Shown here: one piece after another, positions 7,338-14,528 of the stretch
How the letters are laid out: each line of letters opens with the position of its first letter
Position numbering within the stretch: position 1 is the stretch's first letter
NCBI GenBank assembly: GCA_900539325.1
Contig: UQCC01000014.1
Location: 1 to 39,990, forward strand
Direction: 5' to 3'
From: an uncultured Eubacterium sp.
GTDB lineage: Bacteria; Bacillota; Clostridia; Oscillospirales; Acutalibacteraceae
Length of the DNA: 39,990 nucleotides
Notes under the pieces: model-generated
Told to the model about the DNA's origin: nothing
Databases searched by the model: none
The model's input: the letters and a program-made list of their open reading frames with translations, nothing else
Made by a program: the position numbers and the translations under genes

Positions 7338-7357
7338 CAACATAATATCGATTATGT
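7338..7357 (-). repeat. Inverted repeat, right copy
   Basis: Exact reverse complement of the 20-mer at 7089-7108. Identity stops at both ends of the 20 bp, and flanking bases differ, as expected of a site-specific recombination site rather than a duplication. It lies 38 bp from the end of the recombinase gene. Confidence 0.85.
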
Positions 7358-7395
7358 CATTCGCCGCCGATTTTGGCGGATTTTTTGTTTTTAAG

Positions 7396-8238
7396 CTAAA
7401 TAATCAAGTGCATATTTTCCATTCTTTTGCGGTGTTCCGTGCCGGTGGAAATGATATAAATTCGAGTTGTGTTGATACTGCTGTGACCAAGAATGTCGGC
7501 AAGCTTTGCAATATCTTTTTCAATACCGTAAAATGTGCGTGCAAACAGGTGGCGAAGATTATGCGGAAACACCTTTTGCGGATTTACATTTGCATCTTTG
7601 CACAAGGCTTTCATCTCTCGCCAAACGTTCGTGCGGTTTATGGGTTTGCCGTTTTTCGTTACAAAAATCATACCGCTTTTTATTCCTTGCTCTGCTGCAT
7701 AGCGGAGCAATTTTTGTTTCAGTTCTTTCACGATAAAAACCGAGCGTGTTTTTGCCTTGCAGTTTACAATTGCCTCGCCACACTTTGTCGCCTCAACTGT
7801 AATATATTGCAACTCGCTGACACGAATACCTGTTGCACAAATCGTTTGAATAATTAAATTCAATCGTTCATTTTTCTTTTGCTTTGCCGCTTGACACAAG
7901 CGTTTGTATTCGGCTCTTGTCAGTTCTTTTTCTTCAGAACAGAAAACTTGCTGTTGAAGTTTTAATGATTTTACTCTCAAATCAAACCAATTCAAAAATG
8001 CAAACAGGCTGTTGATACTTGTTAGCATGGAGTTCACACTGCGGACAGCGTAATTTTCCTGCAAATGATTTTTGTAGGCGATAACAATTTCTTTTGTAAT
8101 GACCTCGTCTTGTGCATAAACCGAAAACGCTTTCACATCACGAATATATTTTTCAATCGTTGCCATGCTTTTCTCTTGCAGCTCTAAATTCTTTCTAAAA
8201 TCATCAATAATGTCTGCCGTTAAAATTCGTCCTTCCAT
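7396..8238 (-). CDS. Tyrosine recombinase (XerC/D-like), candidate invertase
   Basis: This 280-residue protein has an N-terminal SAM-like DNA-binding domain (1-95) and a C-terminal catalytic domain. Catalytic residues visible are Arg139 (GIRVSEL), a Lys in KAKTR, His226 and Arg229 (HNLR), His252 (GHSS) and the nucleophile Tyr261 (TRIYIIS). The frame opens at 8268, but CGGAGGTAAATAC immediately precedes the ATG at 8238. Length and layout match recombinases that invert or integrate short DNA segments. A pair of exact inverted repeats begins 38 bp after its stop codon, which suggests that it acts on the switch upstream of the restriction gene. Alternatively it is the integrase of the element that left the tRNA-Leu scar. 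Confidence 0.9.
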   Translation of the reverse strand: MEGRILTADIIDDFRKNLELQEKSMATIEKYIRDVKAFSVYAQDEVITKEIVIAYKNHLQENYAVRSVNSMLTSINSLFAFLNWFDLRVKSLKLQQQVFCSEEKELTRAEYKRLCQAAKQKKNERLNLIIQTICATGIRVSELQYITVEATKCGEAIVNCKAKTRSVFIVKELKQKLLRYAAEQGIKSGMIFVTKNGKPINRTNVWREMKALCKDANVNPQKVFPHNLRHLFARTFYGIEKDIAKLADILGHSSINTTRIYIISTGTEHRKRMENMHLII

Positions 8239-8403
8239 TGTATTTACCTCCGAGTAAGTGTTAATCATATTGTACCCAAAAAGTATGAAAACAAAATTGT
8301 CGCCCTAAAAGGTTGTGGTATGTTACCTTGAACAGTGCGACATTGCAAGTACGATTTTCTATATTTACCTTTGCATTTTTGATGGATAAACAATATAAAA
8401 GAT

Positions 8404-8439
8404 GAGGTTTGCCCTATAATTTGGGGTGAACCTCTTTTT
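8404..8439 (+). terminator. Intrinsic terminator-like hairpin
   Basis: GAGGTT at 8404 pairs with AACCTC at 8429 and a TTTTT run follows. No plus-strand gene precedes it, so it may belong to a leader RNA or to the mobile-element regulatory region. Confidence 0.45.
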
Positions 8440-8458
8440 GCGTTAAAATAATTTGTAA

Positions 8459-8522
8459 ATTTTTCTAAAAACACATCAACAAAACTTAAATTTTTCTCCG
8501 TGTTATAGAGGGGTATTTTTTG
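8459..8522 (+). repeat. Imperfect direct repeat, copy A
   Basis: About 64 bp sharing the core AAATTTTTCTCCGTG with copy B and ending in a TATTTTTT tract. The spacing between copies is about 97 bp. It contains a short CTCC stem element. Confidence 0.6.
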
Positions 8523-8555
8523 CCGTGCTGAAATCAAATGTAAACAAGGTGTAAA

Positions 8556-8618
8556 GATTTTTGCAAAACACCCGAACAAAATTGAAATTTTTCTCCGTAT
8601 AGTAGAGGGAGTTTTTTG
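8556..8618 (+). repeat. Imperfect direct repeat, copy B
   Basis: Second copy of the repeat; here CTCC and GGAG (8594-8612) can pair and are followed by TTTTTT, making a weak intrinsic terminator. Paired copies upstream of mobile-element genes suggest regulatory or replication-control sequence. Confidence 0.55.
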
Positions 8619-9171
8619 AATGGTGTTTTTCTTTTTTGTTTTCACTTTATAAAAATACTCTTTCGAATAATTTGAAAGGAGGTTTTCGTATGCATAATCT
8701 ATACACGGTCAACAAAATTTAATGCACCGTGCTTTAGGGTTTATCGACAAAGAATATGAAAGGCTTTGGTTTTGAAATTTTATGATTTTTGAAACGAAAA
8801 TTGATGGCTTTTGGGTCGATTTTGAGGCAGGTTTCGAGCCGTCGATTTTAAAGCAGGATAAAGGGGTATGATTTTCGGGCATTGAAATGCCCGAAAACGC
8901 CGTCCGGCAAAGCCTGTCGGCTTTTCGATTCGTAATACTTTTGCGTATGATTCCAAATTCGTATGCAGTAAAGGCTGTTTTTCGCAGAAAATCAAGGATT
9001 TTGCGTATTCACTTGAGCATTGCAGTATGATAAATCTATTTTTGAAAAATCAGGCAACGCTGTGAGCAAAAATTGACGAGTTCAATCTAAAACATAGTAA
9101 CTCGTCGGACTGAAACTAAAAACGGCTTACAGGCGATTTGTGAAAGCCTGTGAGCAAAATAGGAGGTTAAT
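8619..9171. other. Long noncoding stretch of the mobile element
   Basis: No convincing gene. Open frames on either strand lack ribosome binding sites. A strong inverted repeat (TTTTCGGGCATT/AATGCCCGAAAA, 8872-8897) and a GC-rich GCCGTCCGGC stretch stand out from AT-rich flanks, and the composition differs from the cargo genes. A possible noncoding RNA or transfer/replication site, not provable here. An AAAGGAGG site at 8677 precedes a 10-codon reading frame only. Confidence 0.4.
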
Positions 9172-9210
9172 ATGAAACACAAATTCACAACGAAAGGTAA
9201 ATCAAATTAA
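9172..9210 (+). CDS. Very small peptide gene, 12 codons
   Basis: AGGAGGTTAAT precedes an ATG that opens a 12-codon lysine-rich frame (MKHKFTTKGKSN). Either a leader peptide or a tiny mobile-element gene; another AAAGGAGG follows directly after its stop codon without a usable start codon. Confidence 0.35.
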   Translation: MKHKFTTKGKSN

Positions 9211-9314
9211 AGGAGGCAGATATAAAATCATAGACAGCGTGTTGCCTTATGGCAGCAAAAAACAAAGTAATAAACAGCACGAACAAAACGCATAATACTG
9301 TTGGAGGTGCGTCA

Positions 9315-9464
9315 ATGGAAGATAATTCTAAAATGATGCAGACAACATCATACGACATCAACAACAGTCATTACGAGGTGGTTCGCATATTTGATAAGAG
9401 CAGAGATATTAAATCTTTGATAGAGGAAAATATTTCTGCAAAGAATAAGGAGGTTTTTAATTGA
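9315..9464 (+). CDS. TnpW-like small transposon protein, 49 aa
   Basis: The 49-residue product starts MEDNSKMMQTTSYDINN, which resembles TnpW-type proteins encoded next to TnpX/TndX serine recombinases in Tn4451-like mobilisable elements. The role of this family is not settled. TTGGAGGTGCGTCA precedes the ATG; a longer frame from 9249 has no such site and its first 22 residues look unlike the family. It lies 67 bp before the serine recombinase gene and on the same strand, so both belong to the recombination module at the element's right end. Confidence 0.7.
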   Translation: MEDNSKMMQTTSYDINNSHYEVVRIFDKSRDIKSLIEENISAKNKEVFN

Positions 9465-9531
9465 TATTCAAACCCTCCTGTGATATACTCCGTGTTGGGT
9501 ATGTAATCCTTTTTTCAAGGAGGTTTCACCA

Positions 9532-11193
9532 ATGAAAACGAACTTGAAATTAGCCGATGCATACTACAGACTATCCGTTGAGGAGGCCAACGGCGGTGAA
9601 TCATCGAGTATCACAAACCAACGAAGTATCGTCAGGCAATACTGTGATGACAACGGTATTACCATTGTAAAAGAATTTGTTGACGACGGTTTCTCAGGCT
9701 CAAATTTTGACAGACCGGGCTTTAGCCAAATGATTGCTCACCTTAAAGACGGGCTTGCAAACATGGTTATCACCAAGGACTTGTCAAGACTCGGAAGAGA
9801 CATGACCGAGTCGAGCTACTATGCGGAAACCTATTTTCCCGAAAATCAAATTCATTATATTGCAATCAGCGACAACTTTGACTCGAACGAAGTCAACATT
9901 ATGGCTCCGTTCCAATTTGCGATGAACGATGTTTATCTGCGAGATACCTCACGGAAAATCAAGCAAGTCATAAATCAAAAAAGGACCAAAGGCGAATACT
10001 GTGCCTGCCCTCCGTTCGGCTATATGAAAAACAAGGACGGCACGGCACTTGAGCCTGATCCGAAAACTGCTCCGATAGTGCAAAAGATATTTGCCATGGC
10101 GCATGACGGAAAATCTGCCAGAGCCATAGCAACGGCACTCACCGAAAGCGGCGACATAACACCGCTGAAATACCGTGTTCTGTACCGTGATAACTTCGGT
10201 GAAAGAGGTGCTGCAAGAGCTGTTGATGAATGGAATTACACAACGGTAAAGCGAATACTGAAAAATCCGGTTTACCTTGGTCACACAATTCTCGGCAAAA
10301 CAAAAAAGGCAAGTCTCAAATCAAAAAAGAAACTTGCCGTGCCGGAAGAAAATTGGTTCATCACAGAAAACACGCATACACCGCTTGTTACCAAAGAGCA
10401 GTTTGACCAAGCCGCCTACTTTATGGGAATGAACACAAAGAATTGGCAGGGCTACGAAAAATGCCGTTCAAGCATTTTCAACGGCTTAACCTTCTGTGCA
10501 CATTGCGGCGGTGCAATGTGTTCGTCGGGAACAGTGTATAAAGGCGAGCGAATGAAATATTGGTATCTTTCGTGCAACAATATTCCGAAGCGTTCCAAAA
10601 ATCACTGCGAACACGGAGCGAGAATAAAATATACAGACTTGCTTGAAATAATAAAAGCCGACCTCAACCAGCTGATTTCTCTGTCCGACAAGGACAAAAA
10701 AGAGATTATCAAACAGGCAATTCAGAGGTCGGGACAAGTTAATATTTACGAAAATTCAGAGGACAATAAATCTGCTATCGAGGGAAGAATCGAAACAATC
10801 GACAGAATCATTATGAAGCTCTACAACGACTATGCAGCGGGAACAATATCGGAAGATGTGCTGAACGCAACGGCGTCAAAAATGTCCGACGAAGTTGCAA
10901 AACTGAGAAAACGGCTGTCCGAAATTGAACGCAAGCAGTCAAACGGAAACGAGATAACAGACAATTATGAAAAATTCTTTGCACTCGTAAAACAGTATGA
11001 GCATATTGATGAACTGACGGAAGAAATCGTTCGCACTTTCATAGAGAGAATTGAAATCGAAGAAAAGGTACTGCCCGAAAATAAAAAAATCGCAGGCAAA
11101 AATGTACCTTACAAGCAAAAAATCACAATCTACTACCGATTTATCGGCAATTTTCAAGAAAATATAGTTAATAGACAAGATATGGCAAGTTAG
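9532..11193 (+). CDS. Large serine recombinase (TnpX/TndX type)
   Basis: This 553-residue site-specific recombinase excises or integrates a mobile element. The N-terminal resolvase domain (8-150) has the nucleophile Ser15 in YYRLSVEE and arginines of the active site in DLSRLGRD (86, 89). The recombinase DNA-binding domain covers roughly 155-300, the zinc ribbon carries Cys322, Cys325, Cys348 and Cys359, and a coiled coil lies around 420-470, followed by a conserved IERIEIEEK tail. AAGGAGGTTTCACC precedes the ATG. The gene ends about 50 bp before the point where SASP coding sequence resumes, the usual position of such genes next to an attachment site. With the TnpW-like gene it forms the recombination end of an integrated element. 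Confidence 0.95.
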   Translation: MKTNLKLADAYYRLSVEEANGGESSSITNQRSIVRQYCDDNGITIVKEFVDDGFSGSNFDRPGFSQMIAHLKDGLANMVITKDLSRLGRDMTESSYYAETYFPENQIHYIAISDNFDSNEVNIMAPFQFAMNDVYLRDTSRKIKQVINQKRTKGEYCACPPFGYMKNKDGTALEPDPKTAPIVQKIFAMAHDGKSARAIATALTESGDITPLKYRVLYRDNFGERGAARAVDEWNYTTVKRILKNPVYLGHTILGKTKKASLKSKKKLAVPEENWFITENTHTPLVTKEQFDQAAYFMGMNTKNWQGYEKCRSSIFNGLTFCAHCGGAMCSSGTVYKGERMKYWYLSCNNIPKRSKNHCEHGARIKYTDLLEIIKADLNQLISLSDKDKKEIIKQAIQRSGQVNIYENSEDNKSAIEGRIETIDRIIMKLYNDYAAGTISEDVLNATASKMSDEVAKLRKRLSEIERKQSNGNEITDNYEKFFALVKQYEHIDELTEEIVRTFIERIEIEEKVLPENKKIAGKNVPYKQKITIYYRFIGNFQENIVNRQDMAS

Positions 11194-11211
11194 TCGAATA
11201 TCTTGCTAAAA

Positions 11212-11245
11212 TCAGTGCATTTTAATATGTAAACATACGCACTGA
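11212..11245. repeat. Right end of the serine-recombinase element (attachment site)
   Basis: An inverted repeat TCAGTGC (11212) / GCACTGA (11239) ends exactly one base before SASP coding sequence begins at 11246. The in-frame TGA at 11243 confirms that the spore gene does not continue to the left. Confidence 0.6.
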
Positions 11246-11365
11246 GAGGTTGGTGTAAATCTTAAGCAAGGCTACAACGGCGACCTTACTTCTAAGCAAG
11301 CCGGTTCTGTCGGCGGTCAGATGGTCAAGAAAATGATCAAGGCTTACGAAGAATCAATGAGATAA
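11246..11365 (+). pseudogene. 3' fragment of an alpha/beta-type small acid-soluble spore protein gene
   Basis: The open frame encodes EVGVNLKQGYNGDLTS, then KQAGSVGGQMVKKM, then IKAYEESMR and stop. This is the conserved C-terminal half of alpha/beta-type SASPs, which coat and protect DNA in spores (the GSVGG..MVKKMI motif). The N-terminal half and start codon are missing, replaced by serine-recombinase element sequence. The fragment still ends with its own terminator. Its 5' half should lie at the other end of the element, presumably to the left of the window. Precise excision would restore the gene. As it stands, the fragment cannot be translated from a proper start. Confidence 0.8.
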
Positions 11366-11380
11366 TTGTTGATGAAGAAA

Positions 11381-11420
11381 AAGGCTATGAATCAAAACGA
11401 TTCATAGCCTTTTGTTTTAT
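11381..11420 (+). terminator. Intrinsic terminator of the SASP gene
   Basis: AAGGCTATGAATC pairs with GATTCATAGCCTT around an AAAAC loop, followed by TTGTTTTAT. It lies 15 bp after the SASP stop codon and between convergent genes. Confidence 0.85.
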
Positions 11421-11434
11421 AATCATTTGAAAAT

Positions 11435-13114
11435 TTACTGTTCATCGGTTGCGGAGCTGTCGGCAGTTGCTGCACCGGACACCTCATAATATCCGCCGTG
11501 ATTGGATGAGCCGTAGCCGATGTATGACTTGCCCGGATTGAGAGTAACATCATTACCCTGTGCGTCCTTCATCCAAAGCTTGCCGTTTTTTACGCCCCAT
11601 GTGATTTCAACACAAGTGCCCTCGGAGCAAACAATTCCCTTGCCGCCCGACAACTTGTAATTGCAATAAGTTTCGCTGTTGCCTGCGTGCTTGTAATTGT
11701 GCTTAACAATATACTCGGTTTCGTCAAGCAAGAAAATCAAATTTTCCCACTCAACACCCGAAGTGCCGTACTTTGAGTCAAAATCGGTTGTGGTGTACTT
11801 ATGCTTTTCGGAATCGTATGTATACTTGCCAACCTTAGGGCAATAGCCCTTTGACCATCTGAACGATACCTCTTTTGCCGCATCTGTTGAAAGTGCCTTT
11901 GCTTCTTCGTTAAACTGAAGATTTGTAAACTTGCTTTCATTCAGTTTTAAATCAATCTTTGAATTTTTAAGCATATCGGCAGTATTGGCACCCATAAGGC
12001 AACCTGTATGTTCGATAGTACTTGTTCTGCTCTTATCTCTGCGGAAATACGAACCTGATTCTGAAAAACTCAAAAGATTGATGTGGTCGATGTTTTCACT
12101 CTCAAAAACCTCGTCTGCACCGACATAATTATCCTTTGAATGAGAAAGTCCGGCGTGAATAAACACGGCGTCAAAAAGCTGTGAGAAATGAATAAACGGA
12201 GGTCGTGCAGAGCGTGCCGGACCGACCTGTTCAGGAACCTTGTTGTAATCTGCCCAGAACAAAAGCATTCTTGTTGAAAATTCGCTTTCGCCCTCAAGGA
12301 CAATGTCTGCATCTGCAAGACCCCATTGAGGTCTGACAGATGAAGTTGAATACTCGTTTTCAACAACAACGGCAACAGGACGCTGTGTAAGTGCGTTTTC
12401 ATCATATCCCGTTTCGCCCGTGAGCGGATTAAGCGGGCCGAGTTCCGATTTTTGTGTAACGGTTTCCGTTACCTTAGGCTTTGTTTGAGTCGTGGTATCA
12501 TCCTGCTTGTTTCCATTGAAAAAATAAAAATATACCCCCACCGCAATTGCAACAACAAGTGCCAACACAACAAGAATAACGGCAATTATCTTTCCCTTTT
12601 TCTTTGGCTTCTTATCGTTAACCTGCTCTGCCATTTCGGAAAAATAAACATTTCCGTCATCATCGGAAATAGTTTCATCTGTATTATCATTGACATTTTC
12701 GGCAGTTGTTGATTCAACATTTTCTTCTTGAGATTCATCGTCTGCTTCTTCAATATAATTACTTGCTTCCGGTTCTTCCTCAATAAATTTGTCAATATCA
12801 TTAACCGGTTTAAAATCATCCTCATCATCAACAGCGGTATCATTTGACACAAGCTGAAATTCATCACTGTCAGATTCGGGTTGAACTGTACTTTCCGAAG
12901 CACTTTCAGTCTTTTCTTCAGGCTCGGCGACCTTTTCAAAGTCAGTCTGTTCAAGCGTGTTTTCTTCTGATTCTTCAACAACATCTTCTTTCTCGTCATG
13001 AGAATGAAGGCTGTTTAATATATCTTCAAATTCATCCGAATCAAGTTCTTTTTTCGGCTTATTTTTATTATTTTTGATTTCGTTAAGTATCTGTTCTAAT
13101 TCGTTATCGTTCAT
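11435..13114 (-). CDS. Membrane-anchored DUF3048 (YerB-like) protein with acidic N-terminus
   Basis: This 559-residue protein has three parts: a very acidic, low-complexity cytoplasmic N-terminus (1-165), a KKKGK-flanked single membrane helix (about 176-199), and an extracellular DUF3048 domain that starts after NPLTGETGYDENALTQRP and includes ADIVLEGESEFSTRM and VGPARSARP. DUF3048 proteins such as YerB are usually lipoproteins of unknown function; here a type II membrane anchor replaces the lipobox. The start at 13114 follows AGAGGA; an ATG six codons upstream lacks one. The promoter is probably the extended -10 box at 13147-13152. The long acidic tail in the cytoplasm is unusual for the family and may bind a partner, which is an inference. 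Confidence 0.85.
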   Translation of the reverse strand: MNDNELEQILNEIKNNKNKPKKELDSDEFEDILNSLHSHDEKEDVVEESEENTLEQTDFEKVAEPEEKTESASESTVQPESDSDEFQLVSNDTAVDDEDDFKPVNDIDKFIEEEPEASNYIEEADDESQEENVESTTAENVNDNTDETISDDDGNVYFSEMAEQVNDKKPKKKGKIIAVILVVLALVVAIAVGVYFYFFNGNKQDDTTTQTKPKVTETVTQKSELGPLNPLTGETGYDENALTQRPVAVVVENEYSTSSVRPQWGLADADIVLEGESEFSTRMLLFWADYNKVPEQVGPARSARPPFIHFSQLFDAVFIHAGLSHSKDNYVGADEVFESENIDHINLLSFSESGSYFRRDKSRTSTIEHTGCLMGANTADMLKNSKIDLKLNESKFTNLQFNEEAKALSTDAAKEVSFRWSKGYCPKVGKYTYDSEKHKYTTTDFDSKYGTSGVEWENLIFLLDETEYIVKHNYKHAGNSETYCNYKLSGGKGIVCSEGTCVEITWGVKNGKLWMKDAQGNDVTLNPGKSYIGYGSSNHGGYYEVSGAATADSSATDEQ

Positions 13115-13146
13115 AAAAAGTGTTCCTCTCATAAAATAACAGATTA

Positions 13147-13155
13147 ATTATACCA
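13147..13155 (-). promoter_or_regulatory. Extended -10 promoter for the DUF3048 gene
   Basis: TGGTATAAT reads on the minus strand about 33 bp before the start codon. The -35 region is poor (TTGTGG at 19 bp), which fits a TGn-dependent promoter. Confidence 0.5.
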
Positions 13156-13228
13156 CAAAAGCGGCAAATATCCACAAAAATTACTAAATTGTAACACTTT
13201 ACATATACAGTTGCCGACATTGCGACTA

Positions 13229-13257
13229 TTGAAAACAAAAACAAATTGATGTATAAT
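13229..13257 (+). promoter_or_regulatory. Sigma-A promoter of the 13288 gene
   Basis: TTGAAA, a 17-bp spacer and TATAAT, 30 bp before the ATG; AAAGGA serves as ribosome binding site. Confidence 0.75.
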
Positions 13258-13287
13258 ATTCAATAAACAAAGACAAAGGACAAAATT

Positions 13288-13911
13288 ATGCCTAAAACAA
13301 TACCTATAATCATCACAAACAACAGCATTCTTGTTAAAGAAAAAGAAAGCGATAAATTTGTAAATTTTAATATGCCGGGAATTGAAGCAATACCTAACAT
13401 TCCGTTTTATCATCAATTTGCAGGCAAAATTTCCGAATGTCAATATTATTTTAAAGAATTTATGCTAAAGTTATACGGCAAGAAGGTTACAAAATATGTT
13501 TTTGCAATAATCGTGCCTGACGACACAACGGCACTTGAACATATTTTTATAAACGAGTTTTTTTTGCACAGCGATTCGTGCAAGGCGGTTGCTCAGACAA
13601 CAATGGGTCAAACGCTTTCAAAAGCACATACAAAATACATTTCAATTTCCCGTTCGAACCGCAACATAATTTTGCAATACATAAACAATAACGAAATTCT
13701 TGCCGAAAAGCAATATGATACAAACTCGTTTGACCCACAGCAAATCAAAGAAGATGCCAAGCGACTGCACATTGATGTGGAGTACGCCGGCGCACCGATT
13801 TATGTAAATAATTTTAATATGAACATGGACGAATTTCTTGATATGGGACAAGTTGTAACCACCAAAGATTTTCTTGACAAAATCGCTCAAGTTGATGTTG
13901 AAAAAGCATAA
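13288..13911 (+). CDS. Hypothetical protein, 207 aa
   Basis: I do not recognise the family. The protein has no signal peptide or membrane segment and is rich in beta-strand-like stretches such as YVFAIIVPDD and KYISISRSNRNIILQYINNNE. That second stretch recalls the repeated strand pattern of actin-like ATPases, but no phosphate loop is visible, so this is only a fold-level guess. It has its own TTGAAA/TATAAT promoter, divergent from the DUF3048 gene, and is followed after 41 bp by a 63-codon gene on the same strand. The hairpin between the two covers the ribosome binding site of the second gene. Good coding evidence, unknown role. Confidence 0.7.
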   Translation: MPKTIPIIITNNSILVKEKESDKFVNFNMPGIEAIPNIPFYHQFAGKISECQYYFKEFMLKLYGKKVTKYVFAIIVPDDTTALEHIFINEFFLHSDSCKAVAQTTMGQTLSKAHTKYISISRSNRNIILQYINNNEILAEKQYDTNSFDPQQIKEDAKRLHIDVEYAGAPIYVNNFNMNMDEFLDMGQVVTTKDFLDKIAQVDVEKA

Positions 13912-13917
13912 AACGAA

Positions 13918-13945
13918 CACCTCTGCAAAAAATAATGCAGAGGTG
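13918..13945 (+). promoter_or_regulatory. Hairpin that overlaps the ribosome binding site of the next gene
   Basis: CACCTCTGCA (13918-13927) pairs perfectly with TGCAGAGGTG (13936-13945), followed by ATTTTTT. The 3' arm contains AGAGGTG, the only ribosome binding site for the ATG at 13953. The structure is either an intrinsic terminator of the 13288 gene, a translational block for the next gene, or both. Confidence 0.7.
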
Positions 13946-13952
13946 ATTTTTT

Positions 13953-14144
13953 ATGAAAAAAGGCAAAAAAGCCGACAACAAAAAAGACGATATGGACAAC
14001 ACAAAAGAAATAATCGATTTGCGAAAATTCTTCCACCCGGAAATGGTTCAGCTTGACGATAACGGCTCATACACCGGCATAACAAAAGAAACCTACTACG
14101 ACGGAATAATGGAAGAGCCTGTACAAGACGCAGACGATTTATAA
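13953..14144 (+). CDS. Small charged hypothetical protein, 63 aa
   Basis: The protein starts MKKGKKADNKKDD and is basic at the front and acidic at the end (MEEPVQDADDL), with IIDLRKFFHPEM in the middle. No known domain is seen. AGAGGTG at 7 bp supports the ATG. Expression should depend on opening of the hairpin at 13918-13945, because both promoter supply and ribosome access come from the preceding gene. It ends 8 bp before a terminator shared with hypA. Confidence 0.6.
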   Translation: MKKGKKADNKKDDMDNTKEIIDLRKFFHPEMVQLDDNGSYTGITKETYYDGIMEEPVQDADDL

Positions 14145-14151
14145 AAAATCA

Positions 14152-14177
14152 AAAAGGATACCCTCGGGCATCCTTTT
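14152..14177. terminator. Terminator between convergent genes
   Basis: AAAAGGAT pairs with ATCCTTTT around a C/G-rich loop; T or A tracts on both sides (TTATTTTT on the plus strand) make it usable by the 13953 gene and by hypA. Confidence 0.7.
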
Positions 14178-14186
14178 ATTTTTAGG

Positions 14187-14528
14187 CTACTTTGCAACAA
14201 TTTCTTTAATATCAAACTGTCGACCCGAAGTAATTTTGAGGTTTGATGAGTGACAATGCGGACAATCGGGAGCAAAAGTTTTAACATGTCCCTCATAACC
14301 GCACGAAAGACATTTTGCCAAAGCCGGCATAACCTCAACGGTCATTTTTGCCAACGGATAGTCGGTGGTAGGTGCCGCCGCAGCCCATGCTTCTTCAAGG
14401 AACTTGGGCACAACATCGCTCATTTCTCCAACCTGCAATACAATTTCATCGACTTCTGTAAGACCGTTTTCCTTTACAACTTCATCAACGGTTTTAACCA
14501 CCTGATAAACAAGACCGAGTTCGTGCAT
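14187..14528 (-). CDS. hypA: Hydrogenase/nickel-enzyme maturation protein HypA
   Basis: This 113-residue protein delivers nickel to [NiFe] hydrogenase (in some bacteria also to urease) together with HypB. The N-terminal Met-His2-Glu is the nickel-binding site. The zinc site is formed by Cys73, Cys76, Cys89 and Cys92 (CLSC and CPHC), and the family end (GRQFDIKEI) is intact. Start and stop of the preceding hypB share the sequence TGATG, so the two are translationally coupled. No hydrogenase or other hyp gene (hypCDEF) lies in the window, so its client is elsewhere. Confidence 0.93.
   Translation of the reverse strand: MHELGLVYQVVKTVDEVVKENGLTEVDEIVLQVGEMSDVVPKFLEEAWAAAAPTTDYPLAKMTVEVMPALAKCLSCGYEGHVKTFAPDCPHCHSSNLKITSGRQFDIKEIVAK

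Larger units (their letters stand above)
7089..7357. other. Candidate invertible promoter segment (phase-variation switch)
   Basis: The segment is bounded by exact 20-bp inverted repeats and sits between a tyrosine recombinase gene (ending at 7396) and the restriction-modification gene (starting at 7066). Inside are a plus-strand promoter near its right end, a minus-strand terminator near its left end, and a second stem (AAGCCTT at 7192 with AAGGCTT at 7217). Inversion about position 7223 would move the promoter -10 box to 7134-7139 on the minus strand, giving a leader of about 60 nt to the restriction start codon. In the orientation given, transcription toward the restriction gene is blocked by the terminator. 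What I see is the repeats, promoter, terminator and recombinase; inversion itself is inferred. Confidence 0.65.

Noticed and set aside
7089..7357. The two 20-mers as ordinary operators of a repressor
   Set aside because: No regulator gene adjoins, and exact inverted copies either side of a promoter-terminator segment beside a recombinase fit inversion better. Not excluded.
8265..8645. A 126-residue minus-strand frame before the recombinase gene
   Set aside because: It reads through the direct repeats, producing repeated peptide segments, and has no start signal.
8780..8995. A 71-residue minus-strand frame in the mobile element
   Set aside because: No ribosome binding site and it crosses a strong palindrome; more likely noncoding.
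9249..9314. Longer start of the TnpW-like gene
   Set aside because: No ribosome site; the ATG at 9315 has an ideal GGAGG.
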